Source of the DNA: Paraburkholderia diazotrophica
GTDB taxonomy: Bacteria; Pseudomonadota; Gammaproteobacteria; Burkholderiales; Burkholderiaceae
Reading direction: 5' to 3'
DNA: 64,000 nucleotides
Assembly (NCBI RefSeq): GCF_900108945.1
Contig: NZ_FNYE01000001.1
Location: 310,001-374,000 of the forward strand
Shown here: positions 33,022 to 41,673 of the stretch, piece after piece
Layout of the letters: every line of letters starts with the position of its first letter
Position numbering within the stretch: the stretch's first letter is position 1
The notes under the pieces: model-generated
The model's database searches: none
The model's input: only the letters and a program-made list of their open reading frames with translations
What the model was told of the DNA's origin: nothing
Program-made: the position numbers and the translations under genes

Positions 33022-34290
33022 ATGAGCGTTATTGAAGTGAGCACACCGGGGCCGCAAGGGCCGGCGGGTCCAGCCGGAGCGAACGGCACCAATGGCGCCA
33101 ACGGCGCGACGGGTCCGCAGGGTCCGCAAGGAATTCCCGGTGCATACGCGCGATGGGATGGCGTCACGCCCTATCTGGGACTGGTGGCGGGCCGCACCGG
33201 CTGCGCGAGCGACAAGATCACGACCGCACTGGAATTCAACGCGCGTACCGCGCACGTTGCGCCCGTCGACATCAGCGCGATCGGCGCGGCCGTCGCCGGG
33301 TGGTATATCGGCTACGGCGACAGCACGCCATTCGGAGAGAAGGCGATCGGCGCCGACTCGCAGCGCAAGGTCAGCATCGAGTACAACGGCCAGATCGCAC
33401 ACCTGACATTCGGCGGGCCGCAGCAGCTCGTGGGCACCTGCTACAACTTCTCGACGCTTTTCAGCGACCTGACGCCGCTGCCTTTCACGATTCCGAAGGG
33501 GGCGACCTTCTGGACGCGCGAACACGGCGTGGTCGGTGCGGGCGGCACAATCCCCGTCACCAACACCGGCAATCCGGCACGGAACGCTGCTGCGGGCGAC
33601 TGCTTCGAGTACGGCACGGGCCTGTCCGACCGCTCTGGCGATACAGGCACGTTCGCGAGCACTGATACGCCGTATCTGCGCCCGCTCGCGCTATTCGGCA
33701 TGACCGACAAACACTCATACGCGTGCGTCGGCGACAGCCGCGTGGTGGGTCTGCAGGACGATGGCGCGAACAACCTATACGTGGGTGAACAGGCGCGCGC
33801 GATCGGCAGCAGCGCGGGCTATACGAATCTCGCGATCGTTGGCGAAGCGATGTCATCGGTGGGCAGCACAACGCTCAATGGCGTGTTCACGACTTTGTAC
33901 ACGCAGCGCGCCGACATCATCCGACGCTTCTGTACGCGGGTCATCTGTAACTACGGCATCAATGACGTGGTCAACAACCAGACAGCGCAGCAGATGTCCG
34001 TGTCGGCACAGGCGCTGCGCGCGATGTTCCCGAAGCAGGAGTTCTACTGGACGACGCAGATGGCCGAAGGTCCGAACCCGCCGTACACGACGATCGGCGC
34101 GGCGTTCAACAACTTCATCCTGGCTTCCGTCGGCGGCTTCCTCGACGGGGCATTCGACGTTGCAACGGCGCTTTCGACGGCGCGCAATTCATGCACGTAT
34201 GGGAGTTCTAGCTGGGTATCGAGCGACGGGGTTCACGAGAGCCCGGCTGGTTATGCCATCGCAGCCAGCGCGATTCAGTTCCCCGCGTAA
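33022..34290 (+). CDS. Collagen-repeat SGNH esterase, probable receptor-binding protein
   Basis: 422 residues. Residues 9-40 are Gly-X-Y collagen-like repeats ([19 protein letters not shown]). The SGNH domain runs from about 232: catalytic Ser239 in CVGDSR, Asn314 in NYGIND, and Asp402/His405 in SDGVHES, all intact. The middle part (60-225) is beta-rich. It likely forms a trimeric fibre that removes acyl groups from a surface glycan. AGGAAC precedes ATG 33022. It is followed by a terminator. Confidence 0.85.
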   Translation: MSVIEVSTPGPQGPAGPAGANGTNGANGATGPQGPQGIPGAYARWDGVTPYLGLVAGRTGCASDKITTALEFNARTAHVAPVDISAIGAAVAGWYIGYGDSTPFGEKAIGADSQRKVSIEYNGQIAHLTFGGPQQLVGTCYNFSTLFSDLTPLPFTIPKGATFWTREHGVVGAGGTIPVTNTGNPARNAAAGDCFEYGTGLSDRSGDTGTFASTDTPYLRPLALFGMTDKHSYACVGDSRVVGLQDDGANNLYVGEQARAIGSSAGYTNLAIVGEAMSSVGSTTLNGVFTTLYTQRADIIRRFCTRVICNYGINDVVNNQTAQQMSVSAQALRAMFPKQEFYWTTQMAEGPNPPYTTIGAAFNNFILASVGGFLDGAFDVATALSTARNSCTYGSSSWVSSDGVHESPAGYAIAASAIQFPA

Positions 34291-34305
34291 TCCCTCACTT
34301 CAGAT

Positions 34306-34326
34306 AGCCCCGCGCGGGGCTTTTTT
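34306..34326 (+). terminator. Intrinsic terminator after the SGNH fibre
   Basis: AGCCCC (34,306-34,311), loop GCGC, GGGGCT (34,316-34,321), then six T. A strong, compact terminator. Confidence 0.85.
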
Positions 34327-34337
34327 CGTTTACGGCC

Positions 34338-34814
34338 ATGACACAAGCACACACCGAGCGCGAAACGCTGTCCGTCGCAGTGAACATCCCTGAGCACGCG
34401 GACCGAAAGACGACGGCGCTATTCGAGCGAACGCGGAAGATCCTGCTCGAGCGTGAAGGCGCGCGCTGCTTCATCTGCAATGTGACGGCTGAGCAATCCG
34501 GCCATCCGCTCGAAGCACATCACCATCCGATCGAGCGCTCGCTTGCCGAGATGATTGACTGGGACCGTTTCAAGCAGGATGCGCAGTCCGGTTACTGGGG
34601 TCCGCACATTCAGGCGTTCGACTGGGACAGCTTCACCGACTGGACGCAGTTCGTTGATGACATGACCGTCAACGGGCTGTTGCTCTGCAAGGCGCATCAC
34701 ATCGGCAAAGACGAGGGCATCCATACGATGCCATTCCCGCTGTACATCGCGCAGAAGTACGCAAAGGAGGGCTACCAGTTCTCCGACGTCGAAGTCATCC
34801 ACCACGCAACGTAG
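34338..34814 (+). CDS. HNH-type zinc finger nuclease-like protein
   Basis: 158 residues. CFIC (residues 45-48 region), the EAHHHPIE motif and LLCKAHHIG form an HNH/His-Me zinc site with two CxxC-like elements. The family is seen in Burkholderia prophages near lysis genes. It could help packaging as other phage HNH proteins do, or be a stand-alone nuclease. The start ATG 34338 follows the terminator by 12 bases, so it probably has its own promoter or relies on antitermination. Confidence 0.65.
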   Translation: MTQAHTERETLSVAVNIPEHADRKTTALFERTRKILLEREGARCFICNVTAEQSGHPLEAHHHPIERSLAEMIDWDRFKQDAQSGYWGPHIQAFDWDSFTDWTQFVDDMTVNGLLLCKAHHIGKDEGIHTMPFPLYIAQKYAKEGYQFSDVEVIHHAT

Positions 34815-34822
34815 GAGCATCA

Positions 34823-35041
34823 ATGAACCAGACTTCCCCAGCTAAAACCGGCGCAGCCGGCGCAGTAACGGCCGCCGTCGTGACGGTGATCGCCGCGCTC
34901 GTCAAGCACTTCAACATCGACATTCCCGCCGACGCGCAAGTGTCGATCGCGGTCGGGATCGTCACCGCCGCGCATTGGGTCGGCCAACGCATCGCCACCC
35001 GCTCGGAATCGAAGCAACCCGCAGTTCCCGCACAGCAGTAA
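34823..35041 (+). CDS. Second holin-like membrane protein
   Basis: 72 residues. The start MNQTSPAKTGAAGAVTAAVV then TVIAALVKHF, and a second hydrophobic segment AQVSIAVGIVTAAHWVGQR, make two membrane helices. Similar proteins are annotated as holins in Burkholderia phages. It could be an antiholin or alternative holin relative to 31,923. GGAGC precedes the ATG. Confidence 0.6.
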   Translation: MNQTSPAKTGAAGAVTAAVVTVIAALVKHFNIDIPADAQVSIAVGIVTAAHWVGQRIATRSESKQPAVPAQQ

Positions 35042-35082
35042 ATCCCCGCCGCGCTCGCGGCATCCCTGAAGGAAATCCCGAA

Positions 35083-35544
35083 ATGAAAAAGCTCATGCTG
35101 CTCGCGGCAGGCATTGTCGCGTCCGCATTCCTCATCGCCGGTTGCTCGACCACGCAACAGGCCGACGCATCGGCCAAGCTCGCGCAACTGCAAACGGTCG
35201 TGAACAACGGCTGTGTCGTCGTCCAGCCGACGCTGGTTGCGGTTGCTGCGATCGATCCCGTCGTATCGGCGGCCGCCACGGCAAATGGCCTGTTCTGCGC
35301 GACGGCAGGCGCAATCTCCGTGACGTCCGTTCAGGCGCTCATCTCGACGGGCATCCCTGCGATCGACAAAGCTGTGACGGAATCGACGCTCATCCCGGCG
35401 AACCAGAAGCCGCTCGTCGTCGCCGCGCTCGGCGTGTTTCAGTTGACCGTTGCGAACGCGCTCGCGGTGTATGGCAACGCGGCGACGACGGATCCTGCAT
35501 CGGATGCCGCTTCCGCATCGGCTCCTGTCGCAGCGAGCCAGTGA
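35083..35544 (+). CDS. Phage lipoprotein, unknown function
   Basis: 153 residues from ATG 35083, with AAGGAAA upstream. The signal MKKLMLLAAGIVASAFLIAG ends at lipobox IAGC (Cys at residue 21). The mature part is Ala/Val/Thr-rich and helical, with a second Cys pair. It may act as an outer membrane spanin (o-spanin) or in immunity; no partner i-spanin is evident. The stop overlaps the lipase gene. Confidence 0.7.
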   Translation: MKKLMLLAAGIVASAFLIAGCSTTQQADASAKLAQLQTVVNNGCVVVQPTLVAVAAIDPVVSAAATANGLFCATAGAISVTSVQALISTGIPAIDKAVTESTLIPANQKPLVVAALGVFQLTVANALAVYGNAATTDPASDAASASAPVAASQ

Positions 35545-36260
35545 TGGACTTCACGCCCATCCTCGCCGCAGCGAAGCGCGCGCAGGCGGCTTATATCATG
35601 GACGAGGCGCAGGCAAAGGCCGTGTTCGAAGCGCTCGGGCACACGTTCATTGCCCAATACAAGGACGCAGATAGCCAGGCTGTTCTATCGACCGATGCGA
35701 GCGCCGCGACGTATCTGAGCATCTCGGGTACGCGATTCTCGGATAGGCAGCTCGGCGACCTGTTCGACGACATCGATCTCGCGCCGGTCGACGTCGGCGG
35801 CGGCGCGAAGGTCACGCGCGGCGCATACGAGAGCGCGAAGGAAATCTGGGACTGGGCGCTGAAGCTGGCACCGGCCGGCGCGGTGTTCCATGTGTGCGGG
35901 CACTCGCTGGGCGGCTGGCGCACGAGCTTCACGCCGCTGTTCATCCCGGCTTCGCAGATCGGCGCTCTGCACGCCTTCGAGCCGCCGAAGGGCGCGAACG
36001 GCGCCTACTACCAGACGTTCGCGCGCGAGCTGGCAGGGCTGGTGATCGTCGGCAACGGACGAGACATCTGGTTCGGGTATCCGCGTCTAGGCGGCTGGCT
36101 GCATCGGCCTGGCGACATGATATGGCTGACGTCGCTCGGCTTCGAAATCATCGACACGTCAGACTGGGCTGGCGGCATGAGCCTCAATGACCACTCGATT
36201 GATCTGGTGGTCGAGCGTCTCGAAAGGCTGGCGGCGGCGCCGCTTAAACCTGCTGCATAA
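35544..36260 (+). CDS. Lipase class 3-like alpha/beta hydrolase
   Basis: 238 residues from ATG 35544. The nucleophile elbow GHSLGG (119-124, Ser121), Asp174 in NGRDIW and His217 in LNDHS fit a Ser-Asp-His triad of class 3 lipases. There is no signal peptide. It is encoded in the lysis module after holin-like and lipoprotein genes. It may attack membrane lipids or outer membrane esters during lysis, similar in principle to mycobacteriophage LysB, but the fold class differs. Substrate unknown. Confidence 0.75.
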   Translation: MDFTPILAAAKRAQAAYIMDEAQAKAVFEALGHTFIAQYKDADSQAVLSTDASAATYLSISGTRFSDRQLGDLFDDIDLAPVDVGGGAKVTRGAYESAKEIWDWALKLAPAGAVFHVCGHSLGGWRTSFTPLFIPASQIGALHAFEPPKGANGAYYQTFARELAGLVIVGNGRDIWFGYPRLGGWLHRPGDMIWLTSLGFEIIDTSDWAGGMSLNDHSIDLVVERLERLAAAPLKPAA

Positions 36261-36262
36261 AA

Positions 36263-36305
36263 ACAGTCCACAGGCTGTCTTCTGCATTTACAGTCTGTGG
36301 CCTGT
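36263..36305. repeat. Inverted repeat after the lipase gene
   Basis: ACAGTCCACAG (36,263-36,273) and CTGTGGCCTGT (36,295-36,305) are inverted with one mismatch and a 21-base loop. It lies between convergent genes and may help end transcription, though a T-run is lacking. Confidence 0.45.
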
Positions 36306-36344
36306 ATTAAGTAACTTTCGACCTTCTCGCGCGATCTGAGTCGC

Positions 36345-36632
36345 TTAAGGCAGAAGGAAGTAGGTCAGGGCATTGAGTGGCCTGTCAGAGATCAGCAGCG
36401 GTCTCATCTTGTCTGTCATCAGGTGGAACGTTACGTTTCGCGCGCCATTCACAGCATATTGCTCCTCGGAATACTGGGGTAGGCTGAAAGCGATGCCATT
36501 CCATCCCTTGGCTTTCGCGGCCGCGCTCGCCTTTGCAAACAGATCTTCGATCGCTGGCGTCCACTCATCGCGGCCGATGGCCCCGCTGCTGCTGACCGAA
36601 CCGCCATCCAGCATGTACACGTACCAATCCAT
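36345..36632 (-). CDS. Small leftward prophage protein
   Basis: 95 residues from ATG 36632; GTG 36638 is an alternative. MDWYVYMLDGGSVSSSGAIG leads into a helix rich in Ala/Lys and a beta end. It has no membrane helix or known motif. It is read leftward at the prophage edge, in the same direction as 36,683-36,898, and probably shares a message. Confidence 0.55.
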   Translation of the reverse strand: MDWYVYMLDGGSVSSSGAIGRDEWTPAIEDLFAKASAAAKAKGWNGIAFSLPQYSEEQYAVNGARNVTFHLMTDKMRPLLISDRPLNALTYFLLP

Positions 36633-36682
36633 ATCCACACCCCGTGGTTTTCCAGAGGAGCGAGTCTAGCAGGGTGCATTGT

Positions 36683-36898
36683 TCACCTCCATGGCTTACG
36701 CCGATGATTGCTCGCGCCCGATTCGTCATCGGCGCCGATCGCGCGCACCCAGAAAACGCAGCCGTATTCCCCGTTCGCCTGCACCTGGACGCGATTGTTC
36801 CGCACGCAGTAGGCGTGCGACGTCCCCGGCATGTCACCGTCCCAATGCTCGCATTCGCGGCATGGGTGCTTCGTCCCATATGGATCGCGTAGGCCCAT
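36683..36898 (-). CDS. Small Cys-rich leftward prophage protein
   Basis: 71 residues from ATG 36898. HPCRECEHWDGDMPGTSHAY with C, then GCVFW gives four cysteines (CxxC plus two single Cys), a likely zinc knuckle. The C-terminus is charged. Similar small CxxC proteins occur in Burkholderia prophages. A LexA-box-like sequence lies about 150 bases upstream at 37,050. Confidence 0.55.
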   Translation of the reverse strand: MGLRDPYGTKHPCRECEHWDGDMPGTSHAYCVRNNRVQVQANGEYGCVFWVRAIGADDESGASNHRRKPWR

Positions 36899-37049
36899 TT
36901 CGACCCCTGTATATTCGTACAGTACTCATGGTACGCCGACTCCGCGAACGGGCGGAAAATTACGGGAACGTAGTTGGAAAAACTCAATATAATCAAAGGG
37001 TGTTTTTCGGTTTGCGTTCCCATTCATCGACCGCAAACCCTTGATAGTG

Positions 37050-37065
37050 CTGTATGCATGTACAG
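37050..37065. promoter_or_regulatory. LexA-box-like palindrome at the prophage boundary
   Basis: CTGTATGCATGTACAG fits CTGT-N8-ACAG exactly, the same form as the two boxes before lexA in this window. It ends three bases inside the tRNA-His remnant. It could give SOS control to the leftward edge genes, or be a chance result of the junction. Confidence 0.45.
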
Positions 37066-37112
37066 GATTGTGATTCCTGTCGTCGTGGGTTCGAGTCCCA
37101 TCAGCCACCCCA
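37063..37112 (+). tRNA. 3' half of tRNA-His(GTG), prophage attachment site
   Basis: The anticodon arm CAGGA-TTGTGAT-TCCTG (37,063-37,079, anticodon GTG at 37,070-37,072), T arm and acceptor strand CAGCCAC with C73 and CCA (37,102-37,112) are present. The 5' half is missing: the upstream bases do not match a tRNA-His D arm. The fragment is what remains at the distal end after integration; the intact tRNA should lie at the other end. Confidence 0.85.
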
Positions 37113-37132
37113 GAGAATTCAGTAGCATCGAG

Positions 37133-37167
37133 AAAAACGGCACGGCGAAAATCGCGGTGCCGTTTTT
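37133..37167 (+). terminator. tRNA-His terminator
   Basis: AAAAACGGCAC (37,133-37,143) and GTGCCGTTTTT (37,157-37,167) form a perfect 11-pair stem, extended by GCG/CGC inside. It belongs to the original tRNA-His gene and marks the host side of the junction. Confidence 0.85.
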
Positions 37168-37256
37168 GTTTTGGGGTCCATGTTTTCGGGGCCCATCGCA
37201 TTCGGCGCAGGGCATCGATCTTCAAACGATCCCGCGCCCGTCACACTCAACCGCGT

Positions 37257-37469
37257 TCACTTCTTCCTAAACGGCTCCAGCAAGCTCTTCAAGCCGTTGT
37301 GATCGATTTCATGCATCAACGCCAGCAGCCGCCCGATCTCGCCGGGTGGAAATCCTTCGCGCGCGAACCAGTTGAGGTAATGCCCCGGCAGATCCGCGAT
37401 CACGCGCCCTTTGTACTTGCCGTACGGCATCACACGCGTCACAAGCAATTCGAATTGTTCGACATTCAT
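37257..37469 (-). CDS. DUF3820 family protein
   Basis: 70 residues from ATG 37469. MPYGKYKGRVIADLPGHYLN and WFAREGFPPGEIGRLLALM are the DUF3820 signature. The family is widespread in proteobacteria, with a suggested link to quorum-regulated virulence in Pseudomonas, but the function is unsettled. A TTG nine codons upstream is possible but less likely. It is the first host gene after the prophage. Confidence 0.85.
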   Translation of the reverse strand: MNVEQFELLVTRVMPYGKYKGRVIADLPGHYLNWFAREGFPPGEIGRLLALMHEIDHNGLKSLLEPFRKK

Positions 37470-37488
37470 CGCCACGTCGCATTCAAAC

Positions 37489-37516
37489 AAAGACAAAGAT
37501 AAAGATAAAGATAAAG
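37489..37516. repeat. AAAGAT hexamer repeat
   Basis: AAAGAC followed by three AAAGAT units and a partial AAAG (37,489-37,516). It sits between the start of the DUF3820 gene and the end of the exporter gene, in the leader of the former. Slipped-strand change in length could alter expression. Confidence 0.6.
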
Positions 37517-37524
37517 CGCACCGC

Positions 37525-38967
37525 CTACGTCCGTTCCCGACGATGTCCGCTCACATGCGCGCCCGCATCGCGTTCGAGACCGAACACATCCAGAATCGCG
37601 AACAGCCCGACGACAGCCACCAGCAGGAACGCGACGCTGAAATCGGCCGTCGTCACCGATCGCGCATCGTGTCCATGCAGCCACGCGGCGAGCCGCATCG
37701 CGATCGCGCCGAGCGCAACGCCCATGCCCATCGTCATCTGCGTGAGCGTGCTGGATAGCGTCGATGCGCCGCTCATCTGGGGCTTCGGCACATCGGCGAA
37801 GCTGAGCGTATTGACGGCCGTGAATTGCAGCGAGCGCGACAGGCCGCTCGCGAACAGCACGATACCCGTCAGCGCGAGCGGCGTCGAGGCCGTCAGCAGG
37901 CTCATCGCCGCAATGCTCAGCGCCGCGAGCGCGCCATTGACGAGCAGCACCGTTCGAAAACCGAAGCGCCGCATCACGGGTGTCGTCACGAGTTTCATCG
38001 ACAGATTGCCCGCGAACACCACGAGCGTCAGCAGGCCCGACTGGAACGCATTCATTCCGAAGCCGAGCTGAAACATCAGCGGCAGCAGAAACGGCACCGC
38101 GCTGATCGACACGCGAAAGAGCGATCCGCCGCCCATCGCGACGGCGAACGTCTCCACGCGAAACGCGGAAAGATCGACAACGGGATGCGGGCTGCGGCGC
38201 AAATGAAGCAGCGCCGCTACGCCTGCCGCGAGGCCGCCCGCGAGAAACGCGAGCGCTTCGCGCCACGGCGCGTCCGAGCGGCCGAGCAGTTCCATCGCGT
38301 ACATGACGGCCGTGCCGGCGATGCCGCACAGCACGAAGCCGATCGTATCGAACGGGCGCTTCTGCGTATCGCGCGCCGCGCCGATAAAGCGCCACGCGAG
38401 CACGATGCCCACGATGCCGAGCGGCAAGTTCAGATAGAAGATCCAACGCCACGACGAGTAAGTCGTGATGAAGCCGCCGAGCGGCGGTCCGATGACGGGT
38501 GCGACGAGCCCCGGCCACGTGATGATCGAAATCGCGCGCATCAGATCGTCCTTGGGCGTCGCGCGCAAGACGGCGAGGCGTCCGACGGGCACCATCATCG
38601 CGCCGCCGATGCCCTGCACGATGCGCGCCGCCGTGAATTCGACGAGCCCGTTGGTCATCCCGGAGACGACGGACGCCGCCGTGAACACTGCGAGCGCGGC
38701 TGTGAACACGTTGCGCACGCCGAAGCGGTCGGCGGCCCAACCGCTGATCGGGATGAACACGGCGAGCGTCAGCAGATACGACGTGATGCCGATCGACAGA
38801 TCGACGGCATGCACGCCGAACGAGCGTGCCATCTGCGGCAACGCTGTAGCGATGATCGTGCCGTCGAGGTTCTCCATGAAGAACGCCGCGGCGACGAGGG
38901 TGACGATCAGCGACTGCCGCCTGTCCGCAGCATCGGACCGCGCAGTCGGCGTATCTGACATCGACAT
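37525..38967 (-). CDS. MFS exporter, DHA2 (14-helix) type
   Basis: 480 residues from ATG 38967, with GGAG before it; the open frame extends upstream without a good site. Motifs: LDGTIIATALPQMARSFG near the N-terminus, GWAADRFGVRNVF (motif A), ARIVQGIGGAMMVPVGRLAV and GPPLGGFITTYSSWRWIFYL (motif C region). About 13-14 membrane helices. It should export drugs or toxic metabolites using the proton gradient. The substrate is unknown. Confidence 0.88.
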   Translation of the reverse strand: MSMSDTPTARSDAADRRQSLIVTLVAAAFFMENLDGTIIATALPQMARSFGVHAVDLSIGITSYLLTLAVFIPISGWAADRFGVRNVFTAALAVFTAASVVSGMTNGLVEFTAARIVQGIGGAMMVPVGRLAVLRATPKDDLMRAISIITWPGLVAPVIGPPLGGFITTYSSWRWIFYLNLPLGIVGIVLAWRFIGAARDTQKRPFDTIGFVLCGIAGTAVMYAMELLGRSDAPWREALAFLAGGLAAGVAALLHLRRSPHPVVDLSAFRVETFAVAMGGGSLFRVSISAVPFLLPLMFQLGFGMNAFQSGLLTLVVFAGNLSMKLVTTPVMRRFGFRTVLLVNGALAALSIAAMSLLTASTPLALTGIVLFASGLSRSLQFTAVNTLSFADVPKPQMSGASTLSSTLTQMTMGMGVALGAIAMRLAAWLHGHDARSVTTADFSVAFLLVAVVGLFAILDVFGLERDAGAHVSGHRRERT

Positions 38968-39126
38968 GACACTCCGAAGGTTGTAAGCGCATCGAAACCG
39001 GCCGCATCGCGTCGCGGCCAACCGACATTCTAGCCACGCACGCGTTTTGCGCGGACGTGGTAATTTCGCCCCTTGCCGTTTTGTCACCCGACAAGACCAG
39101 CATTAAAGGAAGAGGGGAACCGTTCG

Positions 39127-40179
39127 ATGGAATATCGCAGACTCGGCGATACGGATGTGCAGGTCAGCCTGATCGGTCTCGGCACGATGACGTGGGGCGA
39201 GCAGAACACCGAGCGCGACGCGCACGCGCAGATCGATTACGCGCTCGACCAGGGCATCACGCTGATCGACACTGCCGAAATGTACCCCGTGCCGCCGCGC
39301 GCTGAAACGCAGGGCTCGACGGAGCGCTACATCGGCACATGGATCGCGCAGCATCGCAGCGCGCGCGACAGGATCGTGCTCGCGACGAAGATCGCCGGCC
39401 CCGCGCGCCAGCCGCACAACCCGCGTCACATTCGCGGTGAGGGCAACCAGTTCGACCGCAAGAATCTCACCGAGGCGCTGCACGACAGCCTCAAGCGCCT
39501 GCAGACAGACTACGTCGACCTGTATCAGCTGCACTGGCCCGATCGCAGCACGATGACGTTTGGTCGCCCCGCGTATCCGTGGATCGACGATGCGTACACC
39601 GTGCCCATCGAAGAGACGCTTTCCGTGCTCGCCGACTTCGTGAAGGAAGGCAAGGTGCGTCACATCGGCGTGTCGAACGAAACGCCGTGGGGCGTCGCGC
39701 AGTTCCTGCGCGCATCGGAGAAGCTCGGCTTGCCGCGCATCGTGTCGATCCAGAATCCGTACAGCCTGCTGAACCGCACGTTCGAAGCGGGGCTCTCCGA
39801 GTTCTCGCATCGCGAATATGTCGGTCTGCTCGCGTATTCGCCGCTCGCGTTCGGCTGGCTGTCGGGCAAATACGAAGGCGGCGCGCGTCCGGCAGGCGCG
39901 CGCATCTCGCTGTTCGAGCGCTTCCAGCGCTACAGCAAGCCGCAAGCCATTGAGGCGACATCGCGCTACGTCGAACTGGCGAAGCGCCACGGCCTGTCGC
40001 CTGCGCAATTCGCGCTCGCATTCGTCAACAGCCGGCCGTTCGTGACGAGCAATCTGATCGGCGCAACGTCGCTCGATCAGCTGAAAGAGAACATTGCGAG
40101 CGTCGACGTGAAGCTGTCGCCGGAAGCGCTCGCCGAGATCGATGCGCTGCACGAACTGCAACCGAATCCGGCGCCCTGA
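39127..40179 (+). CDS. tas: NADP(H)-dependent aldo/keto reductase, Tas-like
   Basis: 350 residues from ATG 39127, with AGAGGGG upstream. The AKR tetrad is visible: Asp48, Tyr53, Lys88 and His136 (TLIDTAEMYP, VLATKIAG, YQLHWPDR). MTWGEQNTERDAHAQIDYAL and MYPVPPRAETQGSTERYIGT are the Tas/YghZ subgroup signature. It reduces aldehydes or ketones with NADPH; the physiological substrate is unclear. It is divergent from the exporter gene. Confidence 0.9.
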   Translation: MEYRRLGDTDVQVSLIGLGTMTWGEQNTERDAHAQIDYALDQGITLIDTAEMYPVPPRAETQGSTERYIGTWIAQHRSARDRIVLATKIAGPARQPHNPRHIRGEGNQFDRKNLTEALHDSLKRLQTDYVDLYQLHWPDRSTMTFGRPAYPWIDDAYTVPIEETLSVLADFVKEGKVRHIGVSNETPWGVAQFLRASEKLGLPRIVSIQNPYSLLNRTFEAGLSEFSHREYVGLLAYSPLAFGWLSGKYEGGARPAGARISLFERFQRYSKPQAIEATSRYVELAKRHGLSPAQFALAFVNSRPFVTSNLIGATSLDQLKENIASVDVKLSPEALAEIDALHELQPNPAP

Positions 40180-40614
40180 GCGCTTCGTTTGCTTTTGGTA
40201 TTAGTGCGTCGCGGCATGCGTGTCGCGGCGCGCTAATCGAGCGAATAGATCGCAAGACCAAGACGCAAACGCTTGAGGGCAAGACTTCGCGGCGAGACAC
40301 ACGCGCGGCGGCACATCGCCGTGCAAACTCGCGTACGATAGCGCGCTTGCACATTTCAAGAGTCTTCACGCGCCTTCATGCGTCTTGGCGATACCGGCCG
40401 TCACACACCGGCCGCCGCATCCAACTCCGTTCGATAGCCGCTTGCCCGCTCCGCATGACGTGCGCGATGCCGCGCACCCATTTCTGTGCATGGGCCGCGT
40501 GCGGCATACAATGCACGATGCTGACCTCGCATGCGCCGAGCGGACGGGAATCGGCGCGATGCTGGCGACACACCGAAGCGACATCCAAGCACCCCCAAGC
40601 GAACCGACACGACG
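40180..40614. other. 435-base gap, no gene seen
   Basis: Between tas and the permease gene I see no convincing reading frame, tRNA or strong terminator. Long open frames on the minus strand here are shadows of GC-rich DNA. The last 100 bases may hold the permease promoter, but no clear -35/-10 pair is found. Confidence 0.4.
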
Positions 40615-41673
40615 ATGAACACCTCGCGCTCCACCACTCCGATCGCCGCCTCGACATGGCCGGTTTTCGTGCTGCTCGCCATTGCCGGGCTTTTCTACGT
40701 CAAATGGTTTCCGTATTACAACCGCGCGTTCACGGCGGCATCGACGCACTCGATCGGCGCGTCGATCCTGATGGGCAGCGCAGCGAGCCCGCCCACGCCG
40801 TCGTGGAGCGCGGCGCTCGGTTACGCGCTCGCCTATGGCAAGGCGATCTGGCAGGCGATGGTGCTCGGTTTGCTGCTCGGCTCGGCCGTGCAGGCGCTGT
40901 TGCCCGTGCGCTGGGTTGCGCGATTGCTCGGCAAGACGGGATTCGGCAGCGTCGCGGCAGGCGGCTTGCTCTCGTTGCCCGGCATGATGTGCACGTGCTG
41001 CGCGGCGCCCGTCGTCGCCGGATTGCGTGAGCGGCAGGCGTCGCCCGGCGGCGCGATCGCGTTCTGGCTCGGCAATTCGGTGCTGAACCCGGCGACGCTC
41101 GTCTTCATGGGCTTCGTGCTCGGCTGGCAGTGGGCCGGGCTGCGCGTCGTGCTCGGCGCCGCGATGGTGTTCGGGCTCGGCTATCTGGTGAACCGGCTCG
41201 TCACGCCTACCGAAGCGCAAGCGGCCGATGCGCGCCTCATCGAGCTCGTCGACGAGCAGCGCGCGGGCAGTCCGTTCGCCCGCTGGATCTCGATCTTCGT
41301 GCGGATGGCCGTGCGCCTCGTGCCGGAATACATCGTGCTCGTCCTTTTGCTCGGCGCGGCGCGTGCGTGGCTTTTCCCGCATGTCGGCCCGGAGATCGGC
41401 AACGACTTCGTGTGGATCGTCGCGCTGGCCGTCGCCGGCATGCTGTTCGTGATCCCGACGGCGGGCGAAGTGCCCATCATCCAGGCGATGCTGTCGCTCG
41501 GCATGGGCGTCGGGCCCGCCGGCGCGCTGCTGATGACGCTGCCGCCCATTAGCGTGCCGTCGCTGGCGATGCTCGCGCGCTCGTTTCGTCCGCGCGTGCT
41601 GACGATCGTGGCCGTTTCGGTGGTCGGCTTCGGCATCGTCGCGGGACTGCTGGCCGTTGCGTTGCAGTTCTGA
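40615..41673 (+). CDS. Permease of the ArsP / DUF318 family
   Basis: 352 residues from ATG 40615. About eight to ten membrane helices. The cysteine motif LPGMMCTCCAAPVVAGLRER and later PTAGEVPIIQAMLSLGMG are typical of the ArsP_1 permease family (PF03773). Some members export organoarsenicals or act on metals and thiols; here no ars gene is near. The double Cys in a membrane segment is a likely ligand site. Confidence 0.85.
   Translation: MNTSRSTTPIAASTWPVFVLLAIAGLFYVKWFPYYNRAFTAASTHSIGASILMGSAASPPTPSWSAALGYALAYGKAIWQAMVLGLLLGSAVQALLPVRWVARLLGKTGFGSVAAGGLLSLPGMMCTCCAAPVVAGLRERQASPGGAIAFWLGNSVLNPATLVFMGFVLGWQWAGLRVVLGAAMVFGLGYLVNRLVTPTEAQAADARLIELVDEQRAGSPFARWISIFVRMAVRLVPEYIVLVLLLGAARAWLFPHVGPEIGNDFVWIVALAVAGMLFVIPTAGEVPIIQAMLSLGMGVGPAGALLMTLPPISVPSLAMLARSFRPRVLTIVAVSVVGFGIVAGLLAVALQF

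Noticed and set aside
36973..36996. TTGGAA and TATAAT as a promoter near the prophage end
   Set aside because: The spacing between the two elements is about eight bases, far too short.
36960..37062. 5' half of tRNA-His at the prophage edge
   Set aside because: No D arm or acceptor 5' strand (GTGGCT) is found before the anticodon arm; only the 3' half is present.
37024..37215. Minus-strand frame with GLEPTTTGIT
   Set aside because: It is the reverse of the tRNA-His 3' half, a common false protein call over tRNA genes.
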